A DNA stretch of 64,000 nt, from assembly GCF_000002995.4 (NCBI RefSeq), contig NW_025062476.1, positions 7,996,501 to 8,060,500 on the forward strand, given 5' to 3'. Origin of the DNA: Brugia malayi (lineage: Eukaryota; Nematoda; Chromadorea; Rhabditida; Onchocercidae). Under the pieces are notes generated by a model, which worked only from the letters and a program-made list of their open reading frames with translations, was not told the DNA's origin and did no database searches. The position numbers were made by a program, and so were the translations under genes. This document shows, piece after piece, positions 38,001 to 49,235 of this stretch. Position 1 is the first letter of the stretch. The number at the start of each line of letters is the position of its first letter.

Positions 38001-41000
38001 GGAAAAACTATTAAATTTAATTGAGCCATTGCTGGTGGATCAGGAAGATCAGCCCGATGATCTAAGAATGAATGAAGATTTTGTTGATGAGCAAGCTCTT
38101 GTTTCACGATTTGTTAATCTCATCCATGCTCCAACAACAGATCAACAGTTTTTGGTATATTTCAAAAGACTTAAAAAAATAAGACAGACATCGTATCGAT
38201 AAGCAACAATCTAAAGCGATAAATCACAACGTAAATGCTTGTGGAAGTATAGTATGAATAATATCACAAGCGACATGCGTTAAGTAATATCACAAGACTT
38301 TAAGTTATAGATTTTTTATTTTCTATTATATAATATCAGCTTTTATCTCATTTCCAAACTTCTGATGCTTGTTTCATGAGCCATCATTTACAGATAATCA
38401 GTGCAGTGAGAAAACGTTTTGGTGCTGGTGGACGTTATCGCATTCAGTATTCGCTACCTTCCATTACTTTTGCCTTATATCAGTTAATTGTTCGCTATGC
38501 AGCTGAAACCGATGATGTTTGTTGTTTTCAGCTAACATTTTCTAGACATTATGGTTGAATTATGATATCATACCAACTACCATTTTTCATAAGAAAATAG
38601 AAAGTGAGCAGGGAAGAAGCATGGGTTTTGTATGTGGATTGAATCGGGATTTAGCTAATCTTTTCATTTTACTTTTTTTTTCAGCATCTAATGCCTTAAC
38701 ACCTAATAAATTTTTAGCATCTAATGCCTTCTATTGATCTCTAATTCTAGCAAAAACGTGACGCAAAGCTACAAAAAATGTTTGTATTTTGTATGCACAC
38801 AGTAGATGCTTTGGTTTCAACTGCAGAACTGTCACAACTACCAATACGCTTGTATCTGCAGGTCCATATTTTATAATAGCTGTGGTTTTCATATTAATTT
38901 TGCAATGTAATGTATCATTCCCTTGTATACAATTTACTTATTGAATTTATAACCACATTAATGTTAACATAAAGATTCTCGGAGGAAATGTCTTGTTGAA
39001 TAGAGGGGAAAAATTGTGAAATGAATAATTCATTAATAGCAAGTAACATTCTTGCTTATTTAAACTTTTTTTTTTTTTTACAGGGAGTGTTAATAGCTGA
39101 TCAAATCCAATTTGACAACAGCGTAACTGTTGCATATGAATTTTTTTCCAAGGTTTTTATTTGTCAAATTTTTTGAAGCTATAGTATGCAGATGTAAATG
39201 ATGAAAGTTGTTATATTGTTTGGGAATATTTCTTTACAGGCTTTTTCCATTTATGAGGAGGAAGTTGCCGATAGTCGAGCACAACTTGCTGCAATATCAT
39301 TACTTATAGGTATGTGCTTGCATTATGTACAGAGTTTTTCTTCAGATCGAAATTTTGAAAATTGAACTTTAGTTTTAATATTAGTTCAGATATTACATTT
39401 AGATTCTGAGAGATAATTATGAATGGGGCTGCTGAGGCTGTTCATATATAACTCGTAGATTACACTTTATGACTTTTGTTTGGATCTTGATATTTGAATT
39501 TGACTTTAAAATCAAACTGCAGGTACTCTTGAGCGAGTAAAATGCTTCACGGAAGAAAATCACGAACCACTGCGTACTCAATGCGCCCATGCTTCTGCTA
39601 AGCTTTTCAAAAAAGCTGATCAGTGTATAGCAGTTTGCTTAGTAGTAAGTTTATAGAATTTTATTTAGTAAAACTGGGATGAATATATAATGCCGTGAGG
39701 AGTACCATGAGAATCCATAGGCATTTTTCCATCCAAAAACATAAAGTCCAGTGAGCTGTAATTGCAGTTAGACGATTTAAGAACCTTATAAGATCAAAAT
39801 GAAACGATATGAAAATAACACTCATTATCAAAAGAAACATAATGAAACATATTGTTTCGTTGAGGCACATTTGTTTTGGAATGGTCATACAGCAGACAGG
39901 GATCATCCAATGAAAGATTCCGTGCAGGTATTTTAATTTGATCATCTTTTGTTTTGAAAATATAGAAATGTATGGTTGGAAAGTTGTGCAGTTCAAATAA
40001 ATTTATAGGAAAAATTCGAATAAAATCAAGTGTTTTTTTTTCTAATTCAAAAAGCAGTACGTCTTTTATAGGTCATGAATTGCTTAAAAAAAGCTTTGCG
40101 TGTCATATCTCAGTGTATGGATCCAGTTGTCCAAGTACAACTTTACATAACTGTTTTCAATCATTACCTTTATTTCTATGAAGCTGGATGTAATGAGGTT
40201 AGCCTTAATAAGCTAGTATGCAGTTAGGCTATTTAATAACCTCGCAAGACCAAATTTGAGGAATATGAAAATATTTAAATCTGATTTTGTAAAGTCCTTT
40301 CAAGAATTGACTTTATACATTTTATATCTTTTATAAGAGTGATATTTACAGTTATGAATAAGGAAATAGAATTGTAGTTTGTTCGGGAATCATAAATTGG
40401 GTTGCAAATAACATCGTTGTGACAGTGACGTGTTTGACTTTATTTATTATAGATTACAGTTGATGCACTGAATCAACTTATTGGAAAGATCCGTGAATTA
40501 GTTGTACAGCTGGAACCGTCGAATGAAGCGGAGCAGATTACTACGTATTTTAACGTAATATTTTGAAATTTTCTGGTACATGTGGCTCTATGCAGAATCA
40601 CCTTATGCATGATTTTGTCTGTTCAGAATTTAAGTTTTGGGTTTTTTGTTTGAACTTTTCTTCTGTTTTTTTTTTTGCCTGTATTTGAGTTCGAAATCTT
40701 TAATTTGATCGTATACTTCGATTAACATTAGTTTTGTTTTTTTTTTTTTTTTTTTTTTGTGAGCGTATCAGTTAAAGGTTTACTTTTTAATGCTTTTTAT
40801 TTTGAAAGAGATGTCAGAACAGTCGTTTTTACTTTTATTTGAAATATTCCAATAGAATCAGGACTCGATTAGAAAAACTACTAGACGAACATGAATTGGA
40901 TTTATAACGGATATTTACTTCGAATATGTGAGAAGTATTGTGCTAAATGTATGCTGATTAGAAATATTTATTAATTGAATAATTTATCGATTTTAGTTGA

Positions 41001-41242
41001 ATTTATCATCATTGTCCTGTAAGAATTATATCTTAGCAATAATAATGATCGCAGTAACAGTTATGTTTATTAGCTTTTTTCTTTAGACTTTAGCTTGTAA
41101 CAACATTTTTTATAATTCTAGAAAAAGCATGAAAAAAAAAGGAAATGAATTTGACACTATTTTCCAGTTGACGATGGCGCATATAAGAATTCTTATGGAA
41201 AACGATGATTACAGTGTAAGTTACGATGGTATCGTTATTTAA
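35012..41242 (+). CDS. vps-35: VPS35, retromer cargo-recognition subunit
   Basis: VPS35 is the α-solenoid core of retromer, which retrieves cargo from endosomes to the Golgi and plasma membrane. Eighteen phase-consistent exons: 35012-35216, 35672-35795, 36082-36264, 36444-36654, 36755-36916, 37025-37192, 37352-37458, 37667-37847, 37972-38154, 38394-38516, 38751-38861, 39084-39152, 39240-39309, 39523-39644, 39865-39927, 40072-40197, 40453-40554 and 41168-41242. They give 794 residues (human 796), so the gene is complete. Very conserved blocks include [38 protein letters not shown] (the VPS26-binding PRLYL region lies just before it), [46 protein letters not shown] and [19 protein letters not shown]. 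The last exon ends SYDGIVI, matching human IYEGLIL. A GTG two codons upstream of the ATG was ignored. Confidence 0.97.
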
Positions 41243-43287
41243 GGTTTCTTTCGACTGTTGTTGAAATTTATTTCGACCAATGGGGGAGTATCGTTGACAT
41301 GCTCTTCATACATATTCAACAGTTTCTTGTTCTTTCCATTGTCTATTACAAAGTCTGAAACTTGTAAGCAAATGCAATAGTCTTTCTCTATTTCAGTTTG
41401 CTATACTGATTAAATTACATAAAGAAATTTTTTTTTTAAATACTTTTTTTGAAAATCGTGAACTTTTAAAAGGTTCTTCTCTCTTGAAATGAGTGAAATT
41501 TCCATTTTTCACTAATGAAACCTTTAAAAAGTGCATATTTAAAGCTTGAATCTTTTTAATGTTTGTTAAAAGTCACCCATCGATACGTTTTTTGTTGCAT
41601 CAATAAAAGTGTGCTATTATTTAGGTTTGCAGCGCAAACAGTAAAAGTACATTGTGGTTCGCTGATATCCCAGTTTCATAAGAAATGTTAAATTTGTCCA
41701 AGTTTCCTACTTAGGTGATGCAGGCATTAATTTTTTAATAATCTAACTGAAAATAAAAATGACTACTGAGAATTATTAACTCACTGCAGTCAAAGTTAAT
41801 GTTCAAAATCGAAGAATCTTTAAATCTAAGTGATCAAAAAAACAATCATCACACAATCATCATAGATTTTTTTATCATATTCTAGTACTGCATTTTTTGA
41901 ATTATATCGTCCCTTCTTTTATGTTATGTGAAGAAAACTGTGGTTGAGAACATGTTTTTGTTTTTTACACTAAAAGAATTAGGAAACTCTTTAAGAATAA
42001 TAGCAAGAAAAAAGTTTTTTCAAAAGTTACAAAAATTGAAATTTATATTTTAGGACTAATGTTCTCGCTCCCATCTTTTCCACCACTTTTCTTATTGTCC
42101 TATTAAATCGCGTGTTTTGCATATATATATATATCGCTTTACTTTATCTTCTTCACGACTGAAACTCTCCAAATTTTAAGAAACTTAAAGATTTTGAAAT
42201 TCTTATAATAGGTAGTGCACTGTCTTGTTCCAAGGAAATATTTTGTTTCATCTCCCATTTTAAGCATTGTTGAAGTTGAGATTAGATCACTATTATGACG
42301 GAGTATTCTCGATGCTTTTTCCTTTCATACGCTTCCGCGACTTTCTAACATGCAAATTTGCTGGAAATGAAATTGTTTGTTGAAAATGAAGGTAGGTGCA
42401 TTATGTTGATTTGTACTGTATTCTTTTATTATGTTCGTGATATTCGAATTGCTATTTTTTTTGTATGTTTGTTGACCTTGCGAAATCATGTACTTTTATA
42501 CAGCAAAGTTGCATTGTCTACTGCATATTTTGCATATATTCACTGCAGTGGCAATTATTCAATAAAAAGTCACAGATAATGTTTGTGCCTCCTAAGTTTA
42601 TTTGGGTTGGTGCCGAGAACATTGAATAAGATTATTTTTCCGGTCACACTTTTCATTTAGTTCTTTCTTTCGACCTTTTATTTTCAACTGAAAATGAAGT
42701 CAACCAGCCACAAATGTGTTAGTTAAGTTCAATTAGGATTACTTGTAGCACTGGACAAGTGCATTCATCTATATTGTGATGTGAAGGAAAAAAAGCACAA
42801 TCGCTTTCATATAATACGAGGTTGTCAGTTATGATCGCTGGAAATTAGGCAAGTTTAATTAGCTTTCTGCAGCATTACAAAGAAATTTGATTGGAAGTTT
42901 ACGATACAAATTAGATTTCGCCGCCTACTGAGAACTGTAATGATGATGGTATAATGTCTTATTTTGTATCAATCAAATTTGACCTGCTGTTGTCGTGTGC
43001 TTTCCTGATCTAACTGAAAACAAAACTAAAAAAAAAAAAAAAAAAACATTTTTTTGGAAAACTTTACCCAGAAATTCCTCGTACTCATTTACTTTATAAA
43101 TTAGCGGACATCCAGTGATAATAGTTTTACTTTGTGAACGCAATAAAACTGCTTGCTGTTTACGTTAGCGTAGTGGTGTGACCTAATTACGCATTAGTTT
43201 GTTAACATCCCAGCAAATATTAATTTTTCTTCTGTCTAAATGATAAAAACGCAGGAATGCATTTTGGTTTATTTCAGATGGCCTCAG
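41243..43287. other. VPS35 to UGCG intergenic region
   Basis: About 2 kb with poly-A and poly-T runs and short AT repeats. No supported exon on either strand. Confidence 0.6.
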
Positions 43288-45753
43288 ATGACACTTCCAC
43301 TCATCGATTTCATTTCGAGCTGCGCATTCCCATTTGCAGTCAGTATATCCCTATTTCTCTGTGGCTTGTACATCGTTCATATCATCGCAATCTCCTATGC
43401 GTATATTTCCTACCTTCATTTTGGATTACTTCCACTTTGAAATCTTACACATATTTCAGTAAACTGCGCTAATGACTTTTTAATAAAAATAAGGAATGCT
43501 TTGAAGAGAAATTCTTTTTTGAATGCCACGTTTGTTTTATTGCAGCAAGTATCGTTTGCATCGACCGATAACCACGAGGAGCGATACAGCTGGGGTGTCT
43601 ATTATCAAGCCACTAGTTGGCACTGACGAAAATTTATTTTTTAACCTCGAAAGTTTTTTTAAGTTAAAATATCATTGTGTAAGTTACTCCTTTAAATTAT
43701 ATATTCAAGTTTATGTTTGATTCATAGTTGCAGAATGTTTAAATAAGATGAATATCGCTGTTTCTTTTTTGTGATCAAAACTTTCTATTCGGTTTATTTT
43801 TCATTATGTAATCTAGGCATAGTTTAACCTTCCATATTGTCGTATTTAATTAGAATGCTAATTATTCGTGCGGATTTAAATCAAAAAGTCCTTTCATTCC
43901 CAAGATGCATATTCTTAAACATAGGTTTTATACTCCGATATAAGGCGTAAATATCTTGGAACTGCTTCTGTTTTCAGTATGAATTACTATTTTGTTTGCA
44001 TGATGCGAGTGATCCCTCTCAAAAAGTCGTTGAAGCTCTAATGATGAAATATCCATATATTGATGCACGTCTTTTTTGTGTTAAGTTTATCTTACTTTTC
44101 TTAGAAGTTTCCACAGTACGTTACACGTTTCATGAACACTTGCCGCAAGAAATTTTGTTGTTACTTTGTTTATAGATCATCACTTTATTTTTCTTGATAT
44201 TTTTTTACGGTGATTTCTTAAATCACATGACATTTAAAAAGCTTTCGATTCTGGTTTTTTTTTTTTTTTTTTAAGGCGGCGGCAATATTGGATTAAATCC
44301 AAAGATTGACAATATGATACCTGCATATCGTGCTTCAAAATATCCATTAATTTTGGTTAGCGATAGTGGAATTTATAGTAAGTCTTGTTAAATTTTTATT
44401 CTTTGAAATGTCGAAATGAATTACAAATTTATGAATCGATAGCATTTGGAATTAAGGAATGAATTTCATCGTTTTCTTTCTAGTGCGTGAGGATGCGTTA
44501 ATGGATATGGTGAACGCTATGACGAGTGATGTTGCATTAGTTACACAGATGCCTTTTTGCGCTGATAGACCGGGTTTCGGAGCTAACCTTGAACAAGTAA
44601 TAACTTTAACAGATAACTGAACAGATCAGTTTTTTATCTACAAACAGTATTCTTCTTTTGAGCAAGGGATGGCAATCTAAGAACTTAGATGTGGTAATCA
44701 TTTTCCAAACATTTCAGGTATATTTTGGTACAGAACATGCACGTATCTACTTAGCTGGTAATTGTTTACGTTTTATTTGTTCTACGGGAATGTCATCACT
44801 AATGAGAAAATGCGCTCTGGAGGATGCTGGTGGTATGGAAAACTTCGGTGACTATCTTGCCGAGGATTATTTCTTTGGTGTTGCATTTGCTAAAAGGCAT
44901 GTATTTTTTCCTAATTTTTTTTTGGGATGGGGTCAATTTGCTAGAAAGTTTGATTCTAAAATTTGAAGTATTAATTTCTTTCAAATTCCTAATTGGAGTG
45001 TTAAGGGGATGGAAGATAGCAATTTCTGGTCTACCTGCCATGCAAAACACAGCAAGACCCGATCCAAACACTTTCCATGAACGTATATGCAGGTTTGTGC
45101 TAGATTTTCTCGAAGTGACCTATTCAAATTATAATGTAAATGATTCTCAACTGTTTTCTTAATAAGAGGCAATCTCTTGAGTCGTTTGCAATCTTAATAA
45201 AACCTCTGGATGATTTAGATCTTCAAAGTGAAAAATTCCTTGGTTACACTTCACGTTTCTGTAGCAATTTATTTCCAGGTGGATAAAATTACGTATAGCA
45301 ATGCTACCTCATACGATAATACTGGAACCTTTGCAAGATTGTTTTTTGTCCGGCATATTGGGGTGTTGTGCTATTTTGATTCTGCTTCCGTCCTCACCAA
45401 TTTACATCTTTTATTATTTTATTTTCCATCTCATTTACTGGATCTCATGTGATTACACTTTGATCCACCTTGTTCAGGTTCGTTTTGCACAAGGTCATCG
45501 AAATCTTCGGTAAGAGGATACTTCACTTCCTCAGTCTACTGAATTTGTTTTCATGTTTCAGAATGGACCGCTGCCATTTTCGTTTGCACAATTCTTATTT
45601 GTGTGGTTGTATCGTGAAGCACTGTCTTTCCCAATCTGGTGTCAAGCGTTGTTTAATCCTAACATCAAATGGCGGAAAGGCAATTTCCGGCTTCGTTGGG
45701 GTGGACGTATTGCGCAGCCAGTACGTTCACCAAAGAAATTGAATAGTTGTTGA
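43288..45753 (+). CDS. UGCG: Ceramide glucosyltransferase (glucosylceramide synthase)
   Basis: Transfers glucose from UDP-glucose to ceramide at the Golgi, the first step of glycosphingolipid synthesis (GT21 family). Nine exons: 43288-43400, 43546-43678, 43978-44077, 44276-44377, 44484-44596, 44718-44896, 45006-45092, 45279-45477 and 45562-45753, giving 405 residues (human 394). The N-terminal membrane anchor is followed by [20 protein letters not shown]. Catalytic Asp residues appear in LHDASDP (D1), LVSDSGI (D2) and LAEDYFFG (D3), with the (Q/R)xxRW motif as RICRW. Hydrophobic C-terminal segments follow. The intron after 44896 starts with GC (AG|GCATGT) rather than GT; using the nearby GT breaks the frame. 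The ATG at 43288 matches the family N-terminus; an ATG ten bases upstream is out of frame. C. elegans has three cgt paralogues, and which one this matches was not determined. Confidence 0.97.
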
Positions 45754-45808
45754 GATTTGGAAATGTTATTGTTTGAATTTGTATCATTTCCATTCACCAG
45801 TATGCAAT

Positions 45809-46084
45809 CAATTGCACTTCATGAAGTATATGAATATTTCTTGCATTCTTTGTAGCTTTCGAATTTTTTCGGACCAGGTATTTTTACTGCATTCGTGACA
45901 TTTACTTAACGTTTTCTGTCCAACATATCGTTTAAACTTAACTATATTCCGTAATATTAAAAATTTTTTCCTTTTCATTTTGCATATACTTTCTTTGTGT
46001 ACCAAAAGTTTTTCGGCATGCTTCGTTATCAAAGAGCCTCCAGAAATTACCATTTTATCGGTGGTTTCATCACGCAATGAATTC
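45809..46084 (-). CDS. Possible 3' exon of an unrecognised minus-strand gene
   Basis: After a good minus-strand acceptor (tttactttcaatttag at 46085 and beyond) an open frame of 91 codons reads NSLRDETTDKMVISGGSL, later KRKKFLILRNIVKFKRYV and CHECSKNTWSEKIRKLQ, ending FMKCN and a stop. It is rich in Lys, Glu and Arg, and includes a CHEC pair. If real it is the end of a minus-strand gene convergent with UGCG, but its upstream exons would overlap the plus-strand gene at 46200-48203, and none could be chosen with confidence. No family is recognised. Confidence 0.35.
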
Positions 46085-46199
46085 TAAATTGAAAGTAAAC
46101 AAAAAGTACGCAAATTATTGATGTGGAGACGAGAATAAAAAGTAAATATATTTCATTTCATGCTCATTTCTACAAAGGTCGAGTGCAGTTAATAACGAA

Positions 46200-48203
46200 A
46201 TGCAACGAGTTTTTGAAAGATTCCGGAATGAAGCAGAATTGCTTGCAATGGAATCGAATACTGAGGTTGAAATTGTTGTCAAATATTCATTCAAAGGAAA
46301 ACCTGAAACGTCGTCTGTCCTTTTAAATGAGCACAGCAGGTATGGAATAAAACTCAGAAACAACAGTTAGTAGCAATACCCAAATCGTCTAGAATTATGT
46401 TCAGATCGATTCCACTTTTTTTTTAATGAGAAAACACACAAAACATCAGTGGAAATAAGGTCGTATATATGTGACTCCTTGAAATACACAGATGCACTAA
46501 AACAATCAATCGGCCTCAATAGTAAATTTTCGGAAATCGTAAGACCACGTCTGAAGATTTGAAAATGCAGGTGGAAGAATGGAACACATGAGGTGCCACA
46601 TAACAAGAGCTCACAGAAACCATTAATAAAAGTATGGTACAATGAAATTTCCACTTTTTTCAAGAATTCCAAGCAGAATTTGGTCGAACTTCACCTATTA
46701 AAAATGAAACAGTTAAAAGGCGAAATTTTTGAGTTAAAACAATTCTAAAAACTCGAGAGGTTTATTTCCAAACAATTCACTATAATCCCAAATATCCACT
46801 CAGTTTTAAAATCTTGTGCTAGTCCCAATAGGATAACTCGAGTTTTCTTCTATTTAACTAGTTCTTAAATTTCCAGTCATCAGCAACTTATGTAAAGATC
46901 CGAAATCCAGGAAGTCGGCCTCCACCGCTTAGCACAAAAAGCAAAAAAAAGATTCGGGAACCAAAAAATCGAAGTCCTGCACAATCTTCCTCAAATGAGA
47001 CTCTAACTGTACGTATAAACACGAAACCCTCATATGACATGAAGTGAAATTTCTATTTCAATTTTAATTTTCAGAAGACTTTTAAGTCACTACTAAGTGT
47101 TACTACTCTTTTCATCAACACCTGTGAGAACATTCAAGAATGTCAGCACTGCTTTCCTCTGCAACGATTAAATTTTACTTATGAAATAAATAAATGCTAA
47201 GGTGAAAATAAGTTCAATCACAAGTGGTCCATCTTTATAGCCCTATAACAGTTTTGTCACCTCATCGAAAAATGAATTTTGTCATACTGGATAACTATAC
47301 AAATTTTCAAACTAAAAGATCTAACTATGGAATTCAAGACTAATAGTAAATCAATAAAGTGCGCTAATGTTCACTTCGACTCTCATCATCTAATAATTTT
47401 CAGGCAATTAGCAGAAGAGCAAAGAGAAGTGTATGCATTTTTTAAGATGACTAAGTACAGGATAACCAGGTTACCCAGTCAAAACTAAAAGGCTTGAATT
47501 CTTTAAAAAATCAAAGAACTAAACAATTTTTTAAGGAAGACCCTAGTATTCAGTTCGCAAGCACAGAAAGTCCCTTACATGAATCTTTTAACAAAAACCC
47601 TTCCATAAAAATTTTCAATAAAATAATTACAAAAAACTTCCAATAAAAATTCTTTCCAATTTCATTCGATTTTCTCGAGTTTCAACTATAAAACATTTAC
47701 AAAAGAAACTTCTTACAGCAATCGATGATATCATGTGTGATAGGAAGATTCGTAGACGGCAGGTTTGAATCAGCGGAAGTGCAGGCGAGTTCGATACATA
47801 TATAAACGAAATATGAATGACAATAACACTTTTTTTAATTGATAACTAACATTTTCGAAGGGAAGAAGCTTAGGGAATCGAACTAGAATACGGAATATGT
47901 GCCTTTTCATTTTGCAATGCCAAAGCTGAGAATTATTACTGCAACAAATACATGAAGCAAATAAAATAAGTTTAGGATTGTTTCATTCAGCAAGACAAGT
48001 ATTTAAAGCAATAAGTTCTAGTTTAATGAACTGAAATCAACTATTCAACTCGCTTCTACTCATTTGAAAGGATTTCAATTCTCTCACTTATTTATTTGTT
48101 TCAGAATAAATCTGAGAATGCCTTATCAAAAGATATCAACAAGAATGAGAATTACTTCTCTATTTCAAGAAAAAAAGTTCCGAATGATATGTCAGATATA
48201 TGA
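46200..48203 (+). CDS. Unrecognised charged, Ser/Lys-rich protein, multi-exon
   Basis: Three exons join in phase: 46200-46365, 46665-46711 and 46877-47008. They read MQRVFERFRNEAELLAMESN, then TEVEIVVKYSFKGKPETS, QAEFGRTSPIKNET, and a Pro/Lys/Ser-rich part (KIRNPGSRPPPLSTKSKKK). Later exon-like segments continue the gene: one from 47404 (QLAEEQREVYAFFKMTKYR), one from 47536 (EDPSIQFASTESPLHESF), 47719-47762 (IDDIMCDRKIRRRQ) and 48105-48203 (NKSENALSKDINKNENYF, ending NDMSDI and a stop). The last two join in phase; the middle joins are ambiguous. It looks like a largely disordered, charged, probably nuclear protein, but that is inference from composition. The start ATG at 46200 is the first after an acceptor and could be internal. 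Confidence 0.5.
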
Positions 48204-49235
48204 AAATCATCTTTTTCGTTTTGCTTCATATGTCAGTATAGTCAGCCACTAAATATGTCTAAATTCCACCTGAACACCTCAAATTATTCCATTCATTCCA
48301 CTTTAATTGATTTTCCCTTTGAACAGGTTTAGATAATAGATTCATATTAACAAGAACAGAAATGTTTTGAACTATTATGACCAGAATCCAGATTGCTGGA
48401 GATTAATAAAATACAGACATCACAAACTATGATTTCATAACTTATTAAACGAAAGCCACTATAAATGGCTTGAAGCATGACGAGAGCAAATATAACTTAG
48501 TGAGAAAGAAATGCACACCTATGTTGATGAGTGTTATCCTAATCATGACATAAGTAACAACAGATATAAATCTATTTGATTGCAAAGCATTAACTGACTG
48601 ATAATGATTTACTTCACAAGTCAGTTAAACCATAAATATGATATAGCACAAGTCACGGAGATCAAACGCCTACAAACATGAAAACGGATAACAAAAATGC
48701 AATTATAGACGTCATCAAAACAACATAAATTTATTTACAGTTTATTTCTTAATGAGAGGAAAAAATGCAGAAATGAGAGGAAAATGGTTTAACATCATTT
48801 AAATCATAATTGTGATAGTTAACTTACAACAAGCAAATACTTCCCTAAACTTTTATGCGTTCTGTAAATGACCTGTCCAGTTCCATCGCCACTGAAACAT
48901 TACATTAACGAGTATCTGCTTTGAATCAATCTTAGTAGTAACTGGGATGAAAAGTCACCAGCACAGTGACTTCTAACCATTGCACACACCCCTCCCCCCT
49001 TCCTCATACCACCTTCAACCTTACGTCACCTCATTGGTCCAAAAGAAACCGCTTTTGGTCACCTTACTCGCAAACCTTCCGAATGAGAATTGATAAATAA
49101 CGACGGCCGCGGGGCTGTGAAATAGGATTGGAGCGCGAATATAAGCGAACGGAGAGGAGGACGTGATAGGTAAATGTGAAGTGTTGTACAATTAAGCGTG
49201 CTGTTTGTGATGTGTGTATTTTCAGGAAAGCAGGA
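48204..49235. promoter_or_regulatory. Upstream region of NASP with C-rich tract
   Basis: No exon was seen. Near the gene a C-rich tract (CACCCCTCCCCCCTTCC, around 48988) and the most GC-rich sequence nearby (49080-49160) could mark the promoter. A trans-splice-like acceptor (ATTTTCAG) ends at 49225, 10 bases before the start codon. Confidence 0.35.

Noticed and set aside
43257..43472. Plus-strand frame starting [16 protein letters not shown] over the UGCG start
   Set aside because: Shadow frame of the real first exon, which starts at 43288 and matches the family N-terminus.
46115..46363. Minus-strand frame with FKRTDDVSGFPLNEYL
   Set aside because: Antisense of the plus-strand exon 46200-46365, whose charged composition and splice sites are better.
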